NCBI RefSeq assembly: GCF_020172665.1
Contig: NZ_CP083985.1
Span: 2,472,953-2,536,952 of the forward strand
Direction of reading: 5' to 3'
Source: [Mycobacterium] zoologicum
GTDB taxonomy: Bacteria; Actinomycetota; Actinomycetes; Mycobacteriales; Mycobacteriaceae
Length of the DNA: 64,000 nt
The translations under genes and the position numbers were made by a program. Under the pieces are notes generated by a model that was not told the origin of the DNA, ran no database searches, and saw nothing but the letters and a program-made list of their open reading frames with translations. Each line of letters starts with the position of its first letter. The stretch's first letter is position 1. Positions 32,551 through 41,542 of the stretch are shown here, piece after piece.

Positions 32551-33972
32551 TCAGTATTCGATGTATCGGACAACAAAGGGCGTCATGCCGCTCTTACGCA
32601 CCGGCGACACCTTCACGGTCTGGCCCACGTCGGGGGCCTCCAACATGGCACCGTTGCCCAGATACAGCGCCACGTGCTGGCTGCCGCCCGGACCGTAGAA
32701 GATGACGTCGCCGCGGCGTGCCAGCGCGGTCGGGATCTGCCGGCCCATCTTGTACTGCGCGCCGGAGTAGTGCGGCAGCTTGATGCCGACCCCGGCGAAC
32801 GCGTACAACACCAGGCCAGAGCAGTCGAAACCCACAGTGCCCGAACCAGATCCGATCCCACGCCCCGGTCCGGCCGCGGTACCGCCGCCCCACGAGTAGG
32901 GCACGCCGCGCTGCGAGAGCCCGCGGCGGATCACGTACTCAGATGCCTGCCGGCCGTAGACCCGCGGGATCTGGCCGTTGTTGATGCCGGTGGATTCGGG
33001 GCGGGCCAGCCCGATCGACTCCAGGAACTTCTGGCCCAGGTTCGCGGTCACCTGCGCCGAGGTCTGGGAGATGCCGAGCACCTGGTTGATCACCGCCACC
33101 GGGTCCCCGGGAACGTTGGCGCTGGGCACCATCGGCAGCGTCGGGTCCCACGGACCGTCCCACCGCGAGGCTTGGCCGGCGGGCGCGGGCCCGGCGGGAT
33201 TGCCCCACCGGTCGGCTTGGGCGGGCGCGCCTTCGGCAGGCGCCGAGGCGGGCTGCTGGGGACGGGCAGCGGCCAGCCTGACCTGCGCCTGCTCGCGCTG
33301 GGCGGCCAGCCGGTTGATCTCGGCCTGCTGTTCGCCGAACTTGCGGTGGGTGTCGGTGAGCGCATTGACCGCGGCGTCCTGGCTGGACTGCGCGTCGGCG
33401 ACGGCCTGCTCGGCCTTCTGCTTGGCCAGCCGGGCGGCGGATTCGGAGTTGATCTGCTCGGTGCGGGCGCGCTTGAGGGTGTCGATCGCCTGCTGGGAGC
33501 TGAGCGCCAGGGTCTGGCCGGCGGCGGCGGCGGCGATCATCTCCGAAGGGTCACTGGCGGTCAGGTAGCTGTCGGACGGCCCGTTGACGTAGGTCGAGAC
33601 CGCAAAGGTGTTGTACCGCTTCTGCGCGGCGACGATCGCGGCGTCAGCGTCGGCGATGGCCTGCCGGCCGGCTTCCACGTCGTGTTGGGCGGCGGCGGCG
33701 TCGTCACGCGCGGACTGCAGGTCCACCAGCGCCTTGTTGACGCTCTCCTTCTGTTGCTGGATCTGGGCGCCCAGGTCCTGCAGCTGCTGGTTGGCCTCGG
33801 CGACGTCGGCGATCAGCGCGGCGATGCCGTCGGGGTCGGCCGGTTGCGCAGCGGCCAGGCCCGGGGTGCCCAGCAGCATCGCGGCGCTGAGCACCGAGGC
33901 GACCGCGGGTTGGGTGAGCCGGACGGTGAGCCCCGAGGCGGAGCCATCGGAGCCACAGCGGGTGCGTCTCAT
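32551..33972 (-). CDS. ripA: NlpC/P60 peptidoglycan endopeptidase RipA
   Basis: Essential septal peptidoglycan hydrolase in mycobacteria, partner of RpfB and target of MarP. 473 residues: signal peptide (ends near GLAAAQ), long helical coiled-coil pro-domain (residues ~45-245), Pro/Ala-rich linker, and catalytic NlpC/P60 domain with Cys in GFDCSGLVLY, His in GGSQHVALYL and Glu in AMLEAPD. The ATG at 33970-33972 has GAGGAG 10 bp upstream; the 24-codon upstream extension is non-coding. Length matches M. tuberculosis RipA (472). Upstream lie GTCAC repeats (34128-34143), relevant because MtrA is reported to control ripA. Confidence 0.96.
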   Translation of the reverse strand: MRRTRCGSDGSASGLTVRLTQPAVASVLSAAMLLGTPGLAAAQPADPDGIAALIADVAEANQQLQDLGAQIQQQKESVNKALVDLQSARDDAAAAQHDVEAGRQAIADADAAIVAAQKRYNTFAVSTYVNGPSDSYLTASDPSEMIAAAAAGQTLALSSQQAIDTLKRARTEQINSESAARLAKQKAEQAVADAQSSQDAAVNALTDTHRKFGEQQAEINRLAAQREQAQVRLAAARPQQPASAPAEGAPAQADRWGNPAGPAPAGQASRWDGPWDPTLPMVPSANVPGDPVAVINQVLGISQTSAQVTANLGQKFLESIGLARPESTGINNGQIPRVYGRQASEYVIRRGLSQRGVPYSWGGGTAAGPGRGIGSGSGTVGFDCSGLVLYAFAGVGIKLPHYSGAQYKMGRQIPTALARRGDVIFYGPGGSQHVALYLGNGAMLEAPDVGQTVKVSPVRKSGMTPFVVRYIEY

Positions 33973-34121
33973 TCGGCTGGTATCTCCTCGGACTCTGGGC
34001 AGTCGGTGCCGCGCTTCGGCCGGTGACAAATAGCACTGATACAACAGCTACGACTTTTGAACCATACGTCACATCTGTCACTAGAGAAACGTTCGTAACA
34101 AACTACGTTGTTGTAATTAAG

Positions 34122-34143
34122 CCGGTTGTGACCAACCGGTGAC
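34122..34143 (-). promoter_or_regulatory. GTCAC direct repeat with overlapping inverted repeat upstream of ripA
   Basis: On the ripA strand two GTCAC elements lie 11 bp apart (34139-34143 and 34128-34132), one helical turn, as expected for an OmpR-type response regulator. The same DNA forms a perfect inverted repeat, CCGGTTG-TGAC-CAACCGG (34122-34139). MtrA is reported to bind the ripA promoter in mycobacteria; this is a candidate site, about 150 bp before the ATG. A second GTCAC pair at 34068-34081 on the + strand lies nearby. Confidence 0.5.
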
Positions 34144-34214
34144 ACAATAATTTGCTAGACCGTCAGTATTTGCGACAGGCAGCCGCTGACATAGAACGCG
34201 AACTGCCGATATCC

Positions 34215-34766
34215 CTAGTCGGCTGCGCCAACCCCGGCGTCTGCGCGTTTGCTGCGCCGTTGCAGCCAGCGGGTTCCGACCGCGGCTGCCGCGACCCCCA
34301 ACAACAGCACTACCGTCAGGCCCGTCCAGGGCAGATCGGTGCTTTCAAGCTCGTGCAGGAAATGCCGCGCCGACACCACCGGATCACCGGTTTTGGCATG
34401 GTCCTCGGCGGCCTCCAGCTTGGCCCGGTAGAACTGGCCGCTGTAGCTGCCGACGTAGTTGGGGCTGACCACCAGCACGGTGGCATCGGGGTAGTCGTAG
34501 CCCACCACGGTGGCGACGTCGCGCAATGCGGTGTCCATGCCGGGGTTGCGCGCGACCTCGACGATCTTCAGGTCGATGCCGGCACGGCCCGCGTCGGCGA
34601 CCACCTCGCGCAGGGCGGGCACGTCGGCCGCCGGCGCGCTGACCCCGTCCCCGGCGACGTCCATCTTCACCAGCGTCATGCACTCGTCCGGCGGCATGGC
34701 CGGGTCGAGGCCGACGGTGATGCAGAGCTCGCCGGGGATGTAGGCCGGCGGGTGCTGGATCGTCAC
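34215..34766 (-). CDS. membrane-anchored protein, Rv1476-like
   Basis: About 183 residues. A soluble N-terminal domain (LKIVEVARNPGMDTALRDVATVVGYDYPDATVLVV, reminiscent of the TPM-type fold) is followed by a single C-terminal membrane helix (WTGLTVVLLLGVAAAAVGTRW) and a basic cytoplasmic end, so the domain is probably extracytoplasmic only if topology is C-in. The start is uncertain: GTG at 34764-34766 or TTG six codons earlier; neither has a good ribosome-binding site. It is divergent from acn and upstream of ripA, as Rv1476 is. Function unknown. Confidence 0.85.
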   Translation of the reverse strand: MTIQHPPAYIPGELCITVGLDPAMPPDECMTLVKMDVAGDGVSAPAADVPALREVVADAGRAGIDLKIVEVARNPGMDTALRDVATVVGYDYPDATVLVVSPNYVGSYSGQFYRAKLEAAEDHAKTGDPVVSARHFLHELESTDLPWTGLTVVLLLGVAAAAVGTRWLQRRSKRADAGVGAAD

Positions 34767-34810
34767 GGTTGACGACGGTATCAACCCCGCGCAGGTGAGG
34801 GGAACCTTAC

Positions 34811-34839
34811 TTCATACAGGACAAACGTACTGTTAGAGT
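34811..34839 (+). promoter_or_regulatory. acn promoter with AcnR-type operator
   Basis: Candidate -35 TTCATA (34811-34816) and -10 TAGAGT (34834-34839, fits TANNNT) with a 17-bp spacer. Between them, 34817-34832 matches CAGNACNNNCGTACTG at every fixed position. That motif is the binding site reported for AcnR of Corynebacterium glutamicum, a TetR repressor of aconitase. An AcnR-like gene lies just downstream of acn at 37730. Confidence 0.8.
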
Positions 34840-34898
34840 GAGTCCGCCCGGTGGCGCGGACCCGTCGCCGGATGAGAACTCGATCCCGGGGAGCGGAA

Positions 34899-37715
34899 GT
34901 GACCAGCACAGATTCGGTGAATTCATTCGGAGCGCGCGACACCCTCACCGTGGGTGACACCGATTATCAGATCTACCGCCTGAACGCCGTTCCCGGCACC
35001 GAGAAACTCCCCTACAGCCTCAAGGTGCTGGCCGAGAACCTGCTGCGCACCGAAGACGGCGCCAACATCACCAAGGACCACATCCTGGCCCTGGCCAACT
35101 GGGACGCCTCGGCCGAGCCGAGCATCGAGATCCAGTTCACCCCCGCCCGGGTCATCATGCAGGACTTCACCGGCGTGCCCTGCGTGGTCGACCTGGCCAC
35201 CATGCGGGAGGCCGTCGCGGCCCTGGGCGGCGACCCGAACAAGGTCAACCCGCTCTCGCCGGCGGAGATGGTGATCGACCACTCGGTCATCCTCGACGTG
35301 TTCGGCTCGGCCGACGCCTTCGAGCGCAACGTGGAACTGGAGTACCAGCGCAACTCCGAGCGGTACCAGTTCCTGCGTTGGGGCCAGGGCGCTTTCGACG
35401 ACTTCAAGGTCGTCCCGCCGGGCACCGGCATCGTGCACCAGGTCAACATCGAGTACCTGGCGCGCACCGTGATGGTGCGCGATGGTCAGGCCTACCCCGA
35501 CACCTGTGTGGGCACCGACAGCCACACCACCATGCAGAACGGCCTGGGCGTGCTGGGCTGGGGCGTCGGCGGTATCGAGGCCGAGGCCGCCATGCTGGGC
35601 CAGCCGGTGTCGATGCTGATCCCGCGCGTCGTCGGCTTCAAGCTGACCGGGGAGATCCAGCCGGGCGTGACCGCCACCGACGTGGTGCTCACCGTGACCG
35701 ACATGCTGCGCAAGCACGGCGTGGTCGGCAAGTTCGTCGAGTTCTACGGCAAGGGCGTGGCCGAGGTGCCGCTGGCCAACCGCGCCACCCTGGGCAACAT
35801 GAGCCCCGAATTCGGCTCCACCTGCGCGATCTTCCCGATCGACGAAGAGACCATCAACTACCTGCGCCTGACCGGGCGCACCGACGAGCAGCTCGCGCTG
35901 GTCGAGGCCTACGCCAAGGCCCAGGGCATGTGGCACGACGTGGACAACGAGCCCACCTTCTCCGAATACCTGGAGCTCGACCTGTCCACCGTGGTCCCGT
36001 CGATCGCCGGACCGAAGCGCCCGCAGGACCGGATCCCGTTGTCGGAGAGCAAGATCGCCTTCCGCAAGGACATCCACGACTACACCGACGACGCGGTGGC
36101 CGAGAAGGTCCCGACCGGTGGCGCCACGGTCGGTGCCGCAGCCGAGCTCAGCTTCGCCGACGACGACGCCGTGCGCATCCCGTCCGCGGCCAACGGTTCC
36201 GAGGGCCGGCCGAGCAAGCCGATCCGGGTCAAGAGCGAGCGCGGCGAGTTCATCCTCGACCACGGCGCCGTCGCCGTCGCCGGTATCACCTCCTGCACCA
36301 ACACCTCCAACCCGTCGGTGATGATCGGCGCGGCCCTGCTGGCGCGCAACGCCGTCGAGAAGGGCCTGGCCTCCAAGCCGTGGGTGAAGACCAACATGGC
36401 CCCGGGCTCGCAGGTGGTGACCGACTACTACGAGAAGGCCGGCCTGTGGCCCTACCTGGAGAAGCTCGGCTTCTACCTGGGCGGTTACGGCTGCACCACC
36501 TGCATCGGCAACACCGGTCCGCTGCCGGAGGCCATCTCCAAGGCGGTCAACGACGAAGACCTGACCGTCACCGCGGTGCTCTCGGGTAACCGCAACTTCG
36601 AGGGCCGCATCTCCCCCGACGTCAAGATGAACTACCTGGCCAGCCCGCCGCTGGTCATCGCCTACGCCCTGGCCGGCACCATGGACTTCGACTTCGAGAC
36701 CGACTCGCTGGGTAAGGACAACGACGGCAACGACGTGTTCCTGCGCGACATCTGGCCGTCGGCCCAGGAGATCGACGACACCATCAAGAGCACGATCAGC
36801 CAGGACATGTTCCGCAAGTCCTACGCCGACGTGTTCAAAGGCGACGAGCGCTGGCGCAGCCTGGCCACCCCCGACGGTGACACCTTCGACTGGGACGACT
36901 CGTCGACCTATGTGCGCAAGGCTCCCTACTTCGACGGCATGGCGCTGGAGCCGTCGCCGGTCTCGGACATCTCCGGCGCCCGGGTGATGGCGCTGCTGGG
37001 TGACTCGGTGACCACCGACCACATCAGCCCGGCCGGTCCGATCAAGCCGGGCACCCCGGCCGCGGACTACCTCGACGCCCACGGCGTGGCCCGCAAGGAC
37101 TACAACTCGCTGGGCAGCCGGCGCGGTAACCACGAGGTGATGGTCCGTGGCACGTTCGCCAACATCCGGCTGCAGAACCGGCTGTTGGACACCATCGGCC
37201 TGGAGGGCACGCAGGGCGGCTACACCCGGGACTTCACCCAGGAGGGTGGCCCCAAGGAGTTCATCTACAACGCGTGCGTGAACTACCAGAAGGCCGGTAT
37301 TCCGCTGGTTGTGTTGGGCGGCAAGGAATACGGATCGGGTTCGTCGCGGGACTGGGCGGCCAAGGGCACCACGCTGCTGGGCGTCAAGGCCGTGATCACC
37401 GAGTCCTTCGAGCGCATCCACCGCTCCAACCTGATCGGCATGGGCGTGATCCCGCTGCAGTTCCCGGCCGGCGAGTCCGCCGCGTCGCTGAAGCTCGACG
37501 GCACCGAGATCTACGACATCACCGGCATCGAAGAACTCAACGCGGGCAAGACCCCGAAGACGGTGCGCGTCAAGGTAACCCGGGCCGACGGAAGCGTCAC
37601 CGAGTTCGACGCCGTGGTGCGCATCGACACCCCCGGTGAGGCCGACTACTACCGCAACGGCGGCATCCTGCAGTACGTGCTGCGCAACATGCTCAAAGCG
37701 AAGGACTCCGCGTAG
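34899..37715 (+). CDS. acn: aconitate hydratase A (aconitase)
   Basis: TCA-cycle [4Fe-4S] enzyme isomerising citrate to isocitrate; mycobacterial Acn also binds RNA when iron-free. 938 residues. Cluster cysteines lie in [13 protein letters not shown] and [12 protein letters not shown]; other signatures are [21 protein letters not shown] and the swivel domain with [14 protein letters not shown]. The GTG at 34899 follows GGGGAGCGGAA and matches the family N-terminus ([15 protein letters not shown]); the upstream 16 codons are unlike the family. It is followed after 14 bp by the acnR-like regulator. Corresponds to Rv1475c. Confidence 0.97.
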   Translation: MTSTDSVNSFGARDTLTVGDTDYQIYRLNAVPGTEKLPYSLKVLAENLLRTEDGANITKDHILALANWDASAEPSIEIQFTPARVIMQDFTGVPCVVDLATMREAVAALGGDPNKVNPLSPAEMVIDHSVILDVFGSADAFERNVELEYQRNSERYQFLRWGQGAFDDFKVVPPGTGIVHQVNIEYLARTVMVRDGQAYPDTCVGTDSHTTMQNGLGVLGWGVGGIEAEAAMLGQPVSMLIPRVVGFKLTGEIQPGVTATDVVLTVTDMLRKHGVVGKFVEFYGKGVAEVPLANRATLGNMSPEFGSTCAIFPIDEETINYLRLTGRTDEQLALVEAYAKAQGMWHDVDNEPTFSEYLELDLSTVVPSIAGPKRPQDRIPLSESKIAFRKDIHDYTDDAVAEKVPTGGATVGAAAELSFADDDAVRIPSAANGSEGRPSKPIRVKSERGEFILDHGAVAVAGITSCTNTSNPSVMIGAALLARNAVEKGLASKPWVKTNMAPGSQVVTDYYEKAGLWPYLEKLGFYLGGYGCTTCIGNTGPLPEAISKAVNDEDLTVTAVLSGNRNFEGRISPDVKMNYLASPPLVIAYALAGTMDFDFETDSLGKDNDGNDVFLRDIWPSAQEIDDTIKSTISQDMFRKSYADVFKGDERWRSLATPDGDTFDWDDSSTYVRKAPYFDGMALEPSPVSDISGARVMALLGDSVTTDHISPAGPIKPGTPAADYLDAHGVARKDYNSLGSRRGNHEVMVRGTFANIRLQNRLLDTIGLEGTQGGYTRDFTQEGGPKEFIYNACVNYQKAGIPLVVLGGKEYGSGSSRDWAAKGTTLLGVKAVITESFERIHRSNLIGMGVIPLQFPAGESAASLKLDGTEIYDITGIEELNAGKTPKTVRVKVTRADGSVTEFDAVVRIDTPGEADYYRNGGILQYVLRNMLKAKDSA

Positions 37716-37729
37716 GCGGATAGCCCCGG

Positions 37730-38293
37730 ATGCCCAGGGTCAGCGAGGATCATCTGGCGGCCCGGCGCCGTCAGATCCTTGACGGCGCCCGGCGCTGCTT
37801 CGCCGACTTCGGCTACGACGGCGCCACGGTGCGGCGGTTGGAGCAGACGATCGGACTGTCGCGCGGGGCGATCTTTCACCACTTCCGCGACAAGGACACG
37901 CTGTTCTTCGAGTTGGCGCGCGAGGACGCGGAGCGGATGGCCGACGTCGCCTCTCGCGAGGGCCTGATCGGTGTCATGCGGGACATGCTGGCGGCGCCGG
38001 AACAGTTCGACTGGCTGGCCACTCGGCTCGAGATCGCGCGCAAGCTGCGCCACGATCCGGAGTTCAGCCGCGGCTGGGCCGAGCGGTCAGCCGAATTGTC
38101 CGCTGCGGCAACAGATCGCCTGAGCCGGCAGAAGCAGGCCGGCCGGCTGCGCGACGATGTGCCCGGCGATGTGTTGCACTGCTACCTGGATCTGGTGCTC
38201 GACGGCCTGGTGGCCCGGCTGGCCTCCGGCGAAGACCCCCAGCGACTGTCCGCGGTCTTGGATCTGGTGGAGGATTCGGTGCGGCAGCGCTAG
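37730..38293 (+). CDS. acnR: TetR family regulator, AcnR-like
   Basis: 187-residue TetR repressor. The N-terminal helix-turn-helix is clear: RRRQILDGARRCFADFGYDGATVRRLEQTIGLSRGAIFHHFRDKDTLFFE-type sequence over residues ~10-58. The C-terminal ligand/dimer domain is all helical. It is co-directional with acn, 14 bp downstream, and the acn promoter carries an exact AcnR-type operator, so it most likely represses acn. C. glutamicum AcnR senses citrate; the ligand here is inferred. Corresponds to Rv1474c. Confidence 0.9.
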   Translation: MPRVSEDHLAARRRQILDGARRCFADFGYDGATVRRLEQTIGLSRGAIFHHFRDKDTLFFELAREDAERMADVASREGLIGVMRDMLAAPEQFDWLATRLEIARKLRHDPEFSRGWAERSAELSAAATDRLSRQKQAGRLRDDVPGDVLHCYLDLVLDGLVARLASGEDPQRLSAVLDLVEDSVRQR

Positions 38294-38318
38294 CCCCTCC
38301 CTCTCTCCCTCTCTCTTG

Positions 38319-38381
38319 CGCGAGCGTGCAGCAGCGTCCGGCAAAACCCCAGGTGGGGGCGAACCTTGCTGCACGCTCGCG
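38319..38381. terminator. 15-bp inverted repeat between acnR and Rv1473A-like gene, likely bidirectional terminator
   Basis: Perfect arms CGCGAGCGTGCAGCA (38319-38333) and TGCTGCACGCTCGCG (38367-38381) enclose 33 bp that contain a second hairpin, CCCC-AGGT-GGGG. A C/T-only tract (about 38294-38317) precedes the left arm. It lies between convergent genes, the right place for a terminator, but there is no long T-run. It may instead be a copy of a dispersed mycobacterial repeat. Confidence 0.6.
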
Positions 38382-38391
38382 GAAATTGGGG

Positions 38392-38592
38392 CTAACGGGG
38401 CCGGGTGCAGTGGTTCGGTCCGCCGCGGCTGCGCATGGTGCAGCCCGCTTCGCGCAGCAGGCTGTGTACCGAGCCGTAGGACCGCCCGGTCGAGGCCGCC
38501 AGGGTGCGGATACTGGCTCCGCCTTCATAAGCACTGCGCAGTTCGACCTTCAGCCGATCACGTAGCTTGTTCGCTTTCGTCGTCGTCGCCAC
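38392..38592 (-). CDS. small helix-turn-helix protein, Rv1473A-like
   Basis: 66-residue basic protein. RTLAASTGRSYGSVHSLLREAG is a clear helix-turn-helix and the C-terminus has CTMRSRGG and a final Cys-Thr-Arg-Pro stretch. It resembles the short regulator Rv1473A, which lies between acnR and the ABC-F gene in M. tuberculosis. Here the ABC-F gene has been separated from it by the island at 38683-43607. Target unknown. Confidence 0.8.
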   Translation of the reverse strand: MATTTKANKLRDRLKVELRSAYEGGASIRTLAASTGRSYGSVHSLLREAGCTMRSRGGPNHCTRPR

Positions 38593-38682
38593 GTCCGCTC
38601 ACCATCCCCTCACCGCTCCGACGGGGTTCAGCGTAGGAATGCGGCGTGGGAATCGGGCGACTTTGACCGAATTTCGCGAGAC

Positions 38683-39981
38683 TCAGACGCTCGCGCCCAA
38701 GTCACCCGGATCGAGTCCACCCAGTTTGAGGTCGTCCAGCACAGCGCCGGCATCATTCGACGCGTCAGCGGGATTCGGCAGCTCGCCGCTGGGGCTCACC
38801 AGATCGCTAGGACCGGTAGTGAAACTGGCTCGGAGTAGCTCCGGGTCGGTCACAGCGGTTTTGGTGTAGTCGAACAAGTCTCCGGGCGTCTGCGCTATCG
38901 CTTGGGCGATCTTTTCAATACCGGCCACAGCCGCCTGTACGACGTCCTGCGGATTGCCGGCCAGAATGGCCTTTTCAACGTTGTACACCAGCGCTTGCGG
39001 CGGCAGGATCACGTCACGGGTCAAGACGAATAGCTCGGTCAGCGGATCGGGGAACGACGGGATGGCAGTGCCGTTCCAGCTGTCCAACGTCCAACCGTCA
39101 TCGGGATTGCCGTTGACTTCGACGATGCCGCCGAAGTCCAGCAGCTGCTTGGAGCTGCCGGAGGTTATCTGATCGAGTATCGCGGGCAGGAAGTAGAGGA
39201 GGTCGGGGTTTTTCACATTCAGCAACGTCCACGCGCTGATCGACGCATCGTTGTTGAACCCGATTTCATGGATGTTGCCGTCGTCACTGGTGATCCCGTT
39301 TGCACTGTTCGCGTACATGATGTCGACGGCCTGGGTGAAGTCCTGGTCGAGCATCACTCCGTCAGAGGGGACCCCGCCCGGCATCGGCAGCAGCGTGAGT
39401 CCGGACGACCACAACAGCACCTCCAACTGGAACAGGATGCCGCCCGGGGTAAGAAACGTCTCCTGCGGGAGCAGAAAGCTACTGTAGGCCTCGTTGAGCT
39501 GCCATAACTGGTTGATACCGGGGTCGAAGCCGGGAGTCCCCTGGGCAAGATCGGGCGTCTGCGAAGCGGGAAGGTCGACGTTCTGGTCATGTAGCAGGTT
39601 CGCGTAGGCCGCTGCGGTTTCAAGGTCTCGGACACTGTTCCCGGCGAAAACTCCAGAGACAGGTCCGAATTGGCCGAAAAGGGTGTGGGCGGTGAAGTCC
39701 GCCTGCCCATAACCGGTCTGGAATGGCGGCGAACCCCCGCCACAACCTTCGGCCGTGAAATCGCTGCAGAGCCCAGGTCCGGGAGTTTCGGTCGCGAAAT
39801 CGGGTGGCGGCGACGACGGGGCCGCATGCCGCACGATGTCGATGTAGACATCGGAGGAATCCCCCGCACTGAGCAGGATGTGGGCCCGGGGTGCGGGCAC
39901 CGTTATCGGGGTGATGGCAACAAGCGCGGCGCCGACGACGGCAACGCCGCCGACGGCATAGGGACGAAGAGTCGGGTTCAT
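38683..39981 (-). CDS. secreted mycobacterial protein of unknown function (island gene)
   Basis: 432 residues. The N-terminus (RPYAVGGVAVVGAALVAITPITV) is a signal-peptide-like helix of a type I recall from several mycobacterial secreted proteins. The mature part is rich in Asp, Pro, Gly and Leu, has two Cys near residue 55 (GLCSDFTAEGCGGG) and no recognised catalytic motif. AAGGAG lies 8 bp before the ATG at 39979-39981. It follows the DUF1330 gene by 35 bp, so both are probably transcribed from the module at 40441-40508. Codon use is less GC-biased than in neighbours. Possibly membrane-active or cell-wall-located; not established. Confidence 0.8.
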   Translation of the reverse strand: MNPTLRPYAVGGVAVVGAALVAITPITVPAPRAHILLSAGDSSDVYIDIVRHAAPSSPPPDFATETPGPGLCSDFTAEGCGGGSPPFQTGYGQADFTAHTLFGQFGPVSGVFAGNSVRDLETAAAYANLLHDQNVDLPASQTPDLAQGTPGFDPGINQLWQLNEAYSSFLLPQETFLTPGGILFQLEVLLWSSGLTLLPMPGGVPSDGVMLDQDFTQAVDIMYANSANGITSDDGNIHEIGFNNDASISAWTLLNVKNPDLLYFLPAILDQITSGSSKQLLDFGGIVEVNGNPDDGWTLDSWNGTAIPSFPDPLTELFVLTRDVILPPQALVYNVEKAILAGNPQDVVQAAVAGIEKIAQAIAQTPGDLFDYTKTAVTDPELLRASFTTGPSDLVSPSGELPNPADASNDAGAVLDDLKLGGLDPGDLGASV

Positions 39982-40016
39982 CGGAGTTCTCCTTCGGTAA
40001 GGGCCGAATGCGGGTT

Positions 40017-40397
40017 TCACCGAACGGGCCATGTCGACGTTGCGATCAGGTCGCCCCGGTCGATCGCTGCAGCCCGATACTCGTAAATCTGGAGGTAGGC
40101 GTCGCTGGTCACCATGGCACTGAACGCTGCCGGTGTCGGGTATTCCACCACCACAATCGCGTCCCACCGGCTGTGCTGGCCGTCGCCGAGGATGACCGCG
40201 TGAGTGAAACCGGCGTAGCGCACGGTGGCGCCCGCTCCCTGCATCAGCGGAACCACCTCCTGCGCATACCGTAGGTAGCTCTGCAGGCCGTCAGGTTTCT
40301 TGAACCACAACAGGTTGACCATGACAACGGGGGCGTCGGCGGGAAGCGTCGCGATCGCAGCCAACTGTTCGTCGGTGGGCTGGAGTGCGTTGTCCAT
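40017..40397 (-). CDS. DUF1330 family protein (island gene)
   Basis: 126-residue soluble protein with the dimeric alpha/beta-barrel pattern of DUF1330: VVMVNLLWFKKPDG, SYLRYAQEVVPLMQGAGATVRYAGF, WDAIVVVEYPTPAAFSAMVTSDAY. Members of this fold are often small monooxygenase-like or binding proteins, but the activity is not known. AAGGAC precedes the ATG at 40395-40397. It is divergent from the AraC gene, with the shared operator module between them, and is the first gene of a pair with the secreted protein at 38683. Confidence 0.85.
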   Translation of the reverse strand: MDNALQPTDEQLAAIATLPADAPVVMVNLLWFKKPDGLQSYLRYAQEVVPLMQGAGATVRYAGFTHAVILGDGQHSRWDAIVVVEYPTPAAFSAMVTSDAYLQIYEYRAAAIDRGDLIATSTWPVR

Positions 40398-40440
40398 GCG
40401 AATGTCCTTGCTGCAGTTGGTGACCACAAGCGGTGTCCGT

Positions 40441-40508
40441 TCAACTATGGTCGATCACCACGAGTGTTGTCTTGACAATTCACGACAAAAATTTGACAAT
40501 TCAAGACA
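40441..40508. promoter_or_regulatory. operator/promoter module A (DUF1330 / AraC divergent region)
   Basis: Begins TCAACTATGGTCG (40441-40453). It then carries two direct repeats TTGACA-N6-GACA at 40472-40487 and 40493-40508, 21 bp apart. The second overlaps the ATG of the AraC-family gene. On the minus strand AAGACA-N18-CATAGT is a possible promoter for DUF1330. The 21-bp spacing equals that of AraC half-sites araI1 and araI2. Module B at 43541-43608 has the same blocks in the same positions. Confidence 0.75.
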
Positions 40509-41536
40509 TGACGATCGTTCGCGGGACTTCGCTGTCGAGCTACCCGCAATTGGTCACCGAGCTCGGCGGCGATCCGGATGAACTGTTGCGCGCGGTCGGT
40601 ATCCGTATGCGAGACGTCGGTAATTACGACGTCTCGATTCCGTTCCGCAGTGCGCTTCGGGCCATCGAGTCGGCCGCCACTGCCACTGCCACACCGGATT
40701 TCGGGCGCCGACTGGCAGACCGGCAGGGCATCGAGATTGTCGGTCCGGTCGGGGCGGCGGCGTGCACCGCTGGAACCGTTGCGAATGCGTTGACGATCTT
40801 CAGCACCTACATGTCCGCCTATAGTCCCGCGGTCGGGATCAGCGTGGCGACGCTGGGCGACCCGGCGCGGCCGTTCATCAAATTTGAGATTCTCCTCGAC
40901 CGGGTGCCCCCGTGCCCGCAAAGTATCGAGTTGACCCTCGGTGTCTCGCTTCGCGTTCTGCGGTTCCTGCTGGGCTCCGGTTACGTCCCGCTTTCGGCGC
41001 ACCTGCCGCACAGCCCGCTGATGCCGGTGAGTGAATACGTCGAATATTTCGGCTGCGCAGTCCATTTCGTCGAAAGAACGACGGGTTTGATGATCAGCGC
41101 CGCGGATCTGGACCGGCCCCTGCACCGAGATGATGTCGCTCACCGTGCCCTGGTGGACTACCTCAACAGCTTCACCGTCGGTGGGCCCGGCCTTACGCCA
41201 TCCATCCGTTCGGTCGTCCGCCAACTGCTGCCCACCGGCGCAACCACGCTGGAAGTCATTGCAGAACAATTCGATCTGCACACGAAGACGTTGCAGCGTC
41301 GACTGGCCGATGAGGGAACAACATTCGCCGCCTTGGTCGATCAGGTTCGCAAGGAGGTCGCCGGACGGTACCTGCGCGATGACACGATCAGTTTGGCTCA
41401 CGTGACTCGAGAAATAGGCTACGCCGAGCAGAGCGTGCTCACCCGCTCCTGCCGGCGCTGGTTCGGCTGTAGTCCCACGGACTACCGCAAGCAGCTACGG
41501 GCATCTGATGCCGACACCGAGCCGACCGAGGGGTGA
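40508..41536 (+). CDS. AraC family transcriptional regulator with arabinose-binding-like N-domain
   Basis: 342 residues. The N-terminal part is of the AraC 'arabinose-binding domain' type (OruR/ArgR-like) and probably binds a small ligand. The C-terminal double helix-turn-helix is clear: TTLEVIAEQFDLHTKTLQRRLADEG, then ISLAHVTREIGYAEQSVLTRSCRRWFG with the conserved SPTDYRK end. The ATG at 40508-40510 overlaps the second repeat of module A, so autoregulation is likely. It ends 6 bp from the convergent secreted-protein gene. It is the only regulator in the island and is the obvious candidate to bind modules A and B. Confidence 0.93.
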   Translation: MTIVRGTSLSSYPQLVTELGGDPDELLRAVGIRMRDVGNYDVSIPFRSALRAIESAATATATPDFGRRLADRQGIEIVGPVGAAACTAGTVANALTIFSTYMSAYSPAVGISVATLGDPARPFIKFEILLDRVPPCPQSIELTLGVSLRVLRFLLGSGYVPLSAHLPHSPLMPVSEYVEYFGCAVHFVERTTGLMISAADLDRPLHRDDVAHRALVDYLNSFTVGGPGLTPSIRSVVRQLLPTGATTLEVIAEQFDLHTKTLQRRLADEGTTFAALVDQVRKEVAGRYLRDDTISLAHVTREIGYAEQSVLTRSCRRWFGCSPTDYRKQLRASDADTEPTEG

Positions 41537-41542
41537 TCGCGG

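Noticed and set aside
33973..34214. c-di-AMP (ydaO) riboswitch upstream of ripA
   Set aside because: I looked for its conserved core because cell-wall hydrolase genes can carry it; the leader does not show it.
34923..37421. Long minus-strand open frame opposite acn (832 codons)
   Set aside because: Aconitase is certain on the + strand; the opposite frame is compositional shadow.
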